Positions 62,825 to 64,000 of a DNA stretch of 64,000 nucleotides are shown here, piece by piece. A model generated the notes under the pieces. The model had not been told where the DNA came from. It saw only the letters and a list, made by a program, of their open reading frames with translations, and made no database searches. Source of the DNA: Geobacteraceae bacterium (GTDB lineage Bacteria; Desulfobacterota; Desulfuromonadia; Desulfuromonadales; BM103); NCBI GenBank assembly GCA_024641085.1, contig JAHEDT010000007.1, positions 1 to 64,000 of the forward strand, read 5' to 3'. The stretch's first letter is position 1; the number at the start of each line of letters is the position of its first letter. The position numbers were made by a program, and so were the translations under genes.

Positions 62825-63413
62825 CAGTGGGTCCTCCTGTCGTGCTGTCATCCATCAGGGTTGCGTCATAAACGAGTCGGGCTGCCAAGGCGTTGGCATC
62901 GGGGTTGCGCCCGGAAAATTCTTCGGCAATCGTCTCCGCCAGGATATCGATTCCGATCAAGCCGCTGGCCCGCCCCAGGGCGCCGATGATGCCGGTGTTG
63001 ACAACCCCTTTGCGCAGCCCGGCCTCGACCCCCAGGCGGGTCGCGTTGGCCACTGCCGTGCGATATCCTGGAAAGCTGTAATCCTTTACCATGCGCGGAG
63101 AATTCATGATGATCCAGCCGCCTGGTTTTAATCCGGAGGTGACATCCACCTCGTGCAGGATCATGTGGTCGAGGACAACCACGATGTCTGGAGTTGTAAT
63201 CGGAGAGAGGTCGTAAATCTTGCTGCGGGAGATCTTGAGGGAGGTCGTAACCGGGGCGCCGCGGCGCTCCGTGCCGAAGGTTGGTGCCATCACCGCGCCG
63301 CCGTAGCCTGACCGGAAGGCTGCTTCGGCGACCACCTTGGCCGCTGTAATGGCCCCCTGGCCGCCGCGACCGTGCCAGCGAATCTGGATTATCTGGTCAT
63401 TCGTCTGCTGCAT
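62817..63413 (-). CDS. porG: 2-oxoacid:ferredoxin oxidoreductase gamma subunit
   Basis: From the ATG at 63413 (GGGAGAG upstream) it has 198 residues. Signatures are IRWHGRGGQGAITAAKVVAEAA and APTFGTERRGAPVTTSLKIS. This subunit helps bind coenzyme A. It is the first gene of a porGDAB operon in which every junction overlaps. The 63414-63738 gap upstream holds no recognised site besides AT-rich promoter-like text near 63600. Confidence 0.92.
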   Translation of the reverse strand: MQQTNDQIIQIRWHGRGGQGAITAAKVVAEAAFRSGYGGAVMAPTFGTERRGAPVTTSLKISRSKIYDLSPITTPDIVVVLDHMILHEVDVTSGLKPGGWIIMNSPRMVKDYSFPGYRTAVANATRLGVEAGLRKGVVNTGIIGALGRASGLIGIDILAETIAEEFSGRNPDANALAARLVYDATLMDDSTTGGPTDA

Positions 63414-63738
63414 GTGCTGATCTCTCCCTGCGAGGCCTACGATAGTACCGGCATGGTGCCACAAAGGCAATAAGGCCAAAGTTCGTCTGGCTCAGGTGAA
63501 CGTCTGGTTGTCACTCGGTTGCTTGGTGATACGGGGCAGAACCGCTCATCGGATATGGGGACCACGACAATAGAACACTGTTGCCCACTCGTTTTAATCA
63601 CGAATTTATAGCTTTTATAACAATATAATTCAAGGAGATAAATCCCGGTAAGTTCATGGCCAACGCGCTAGCGTGGTCTGACTTTGCCGTGCTGCCCGGC
63701 AATGTTCCGCCAATATTGCCGGCCGCGGTTGTGCCCCA

Positions 63739-64000
63739 TCACTGTCTGGAGTTTAACGTCCTCGGAGCCATTGGCAGGCGGAGCAAGAAAGTTGTCCCCT
63801 CTGCTGTATTACTGACCAGGTCAATCTTGCCACCGAGTGCGCCGATCAGCAGGCGGATACTGCGTAGGCCCAAACCTCGGCCGCGTCCCTTGGTCGTCCC
63901 GCCGCCTCGAAAGACCCTGGTCTGCACCTCTTTAGGGATCTCTCCCGGGTTGTTGATGCTGAAGATGGTCTCGTCATCGCCAGATCGGCAGTCGATTCGG
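63739..64000 (-). CDS. Sensor histidine kinase, C-terminal ATPase part (5' end beyond window)
   Basis: The frame is open to the right edge (about 86 codons). It covers the end of a GHKL ATPase domain: INNPGEIPKEV in the G1 region, VFRGGGTTKG (F box), GRGLGLRSIRLL (G2 box) and GGKIDLVSNTAEGTTFLLRLP. The sensor, dimerisation and N-box parts are off the window, so the signal is unknown. A GTG inside the frame could be misread as the start of a 62-residue protein. Confidence 0.85.
   Translation of the reverse strand, partial: RIDCRSGDDETIFSINNPGEIPKEVQTRVFRGGGTTKGRGRGLGLRSIRLLIGALGGKIDLVSNTAEGTTFLLRLPMAPRTLNSRQ

Noticed and set aside
63656-64000. Plus-strand frame starting MANALAWSDF after an AAGGAG, open to the right edge
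   Set aside because: It is antisense to a clear GHKL ATPase domain and shows no family motif, although the ribosome-like site is notable.

Overview
This window comes from a Gram-negative bacterium with a largely anaerobic metabolism. The most likely group is the Desulfuromonadota (Geobacter/Desulfuromonas/Pelobacter relatives), but this is inferred from gene content and no marker gene is present. The clues are a four-subunit 2-oxoacid:ferredoxin oxidoreductase, a hemerythrin-GGDEF protein, a GEMM-I (c-di-GMP) riboswitch of the Geobacter type, three TRAP transporters, and dispersed repeats of the CACTAAGTCACCAAGAC and AACGCAAAGGCGCAAAGG kinds.

Positions 1-9,700 are AT-richer housekeeping and signalling DNA. 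They hold a partial Tat-exported dienelactone hydrolase-like protein, HtpX, a c-di-GMP-I riboswitch with its own terminator ahead of a small secreted HExxH protein, aquaporin Z, a hemerythrin-GGDEF diguanylate cyclase, and a three-gene operon (sensor-like membrane protein, a HAMP-like/MFS fusion, a PF04392 binding protein). The gaps hold copies of an ~80-bp dispersed element built around a terminator-like hairpin.

Positions 9,789-60,241 are a GC-richer, roughly 50-kb acid-sugar catabolism cluster. The left arm (minus strand, 24.2 to 9.8 kb) encodes Ldh2-type and Zn-type dehydrogenases, a UxaB-like reductase, TRAP system 1, a PdxA2/four-carbon acid sugar kinase pair, a fumarylacetoacetase-fold hydrolase, a UxaA-family dehydratase, an SDR, UxuA and a GntR/FCD regulator. 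An iron alcohol dehydrogenase (24.5 kb) is followed by the middle arm (plus strand, 26.2-46.3 kb): a second GntR/FCD regulator, TRAP system 2, an IlvD/Edd dehydratase, DgoK, DgoA, an AraD1/GguC protein, two beta-hydroxyacid dehydrogenases, two enolase-superfamily dehydratases, a GlcG-like protein, an Asp/Glu racemase-fold protein, ketoglutarate semialdehyde dehydrogenase, an XylX-like dehydratase, Eda, an HpcH/HpaI aldolase and a second four-carbon kinase. The right arm (47-60.2 kb) has a DMT exporter, an aldo/keto reductase, an IclR regulator, KduI, an SDR, TRAP system 3, a LarA-type epimerase, UxaC, KduD and KdgK. Positions 60.4-63.4 kb hold porGDAB, and a partial sensor kinase runs off the right edge.

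Together the genes suggest import of uronates, unsaturated-uronate products and aldonates by TRAP systems. Galacturonate could pass through UxaC-UxaB-UxaA and glucuronate through UxaC, an unassigned reductase and UxuA. Pectin- or alginate-type 4-deoxy-uronates could pass through KduI and KduD. These converge on KDG, then KdgK and Eda. Side branches cover galactonate (DgoD-like, DgoK, DgoA), pentonates to 2-oxoglutarate (IlvD/Edd, XylX-like, KGSADH), tetronates, and a possible 2,4-diketo-3-deoxy acid hydrolysis route. Two regulatory signatures can be read by eye: a TTTGT-N3-ACAAA operator at the same place in three promoters next to GntR/FCD genes, and a paired motif upstream of two SDR genes near the IclR gene. 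No rRNA, tRNA, CRISPR array, transposase or replication origin was seen.
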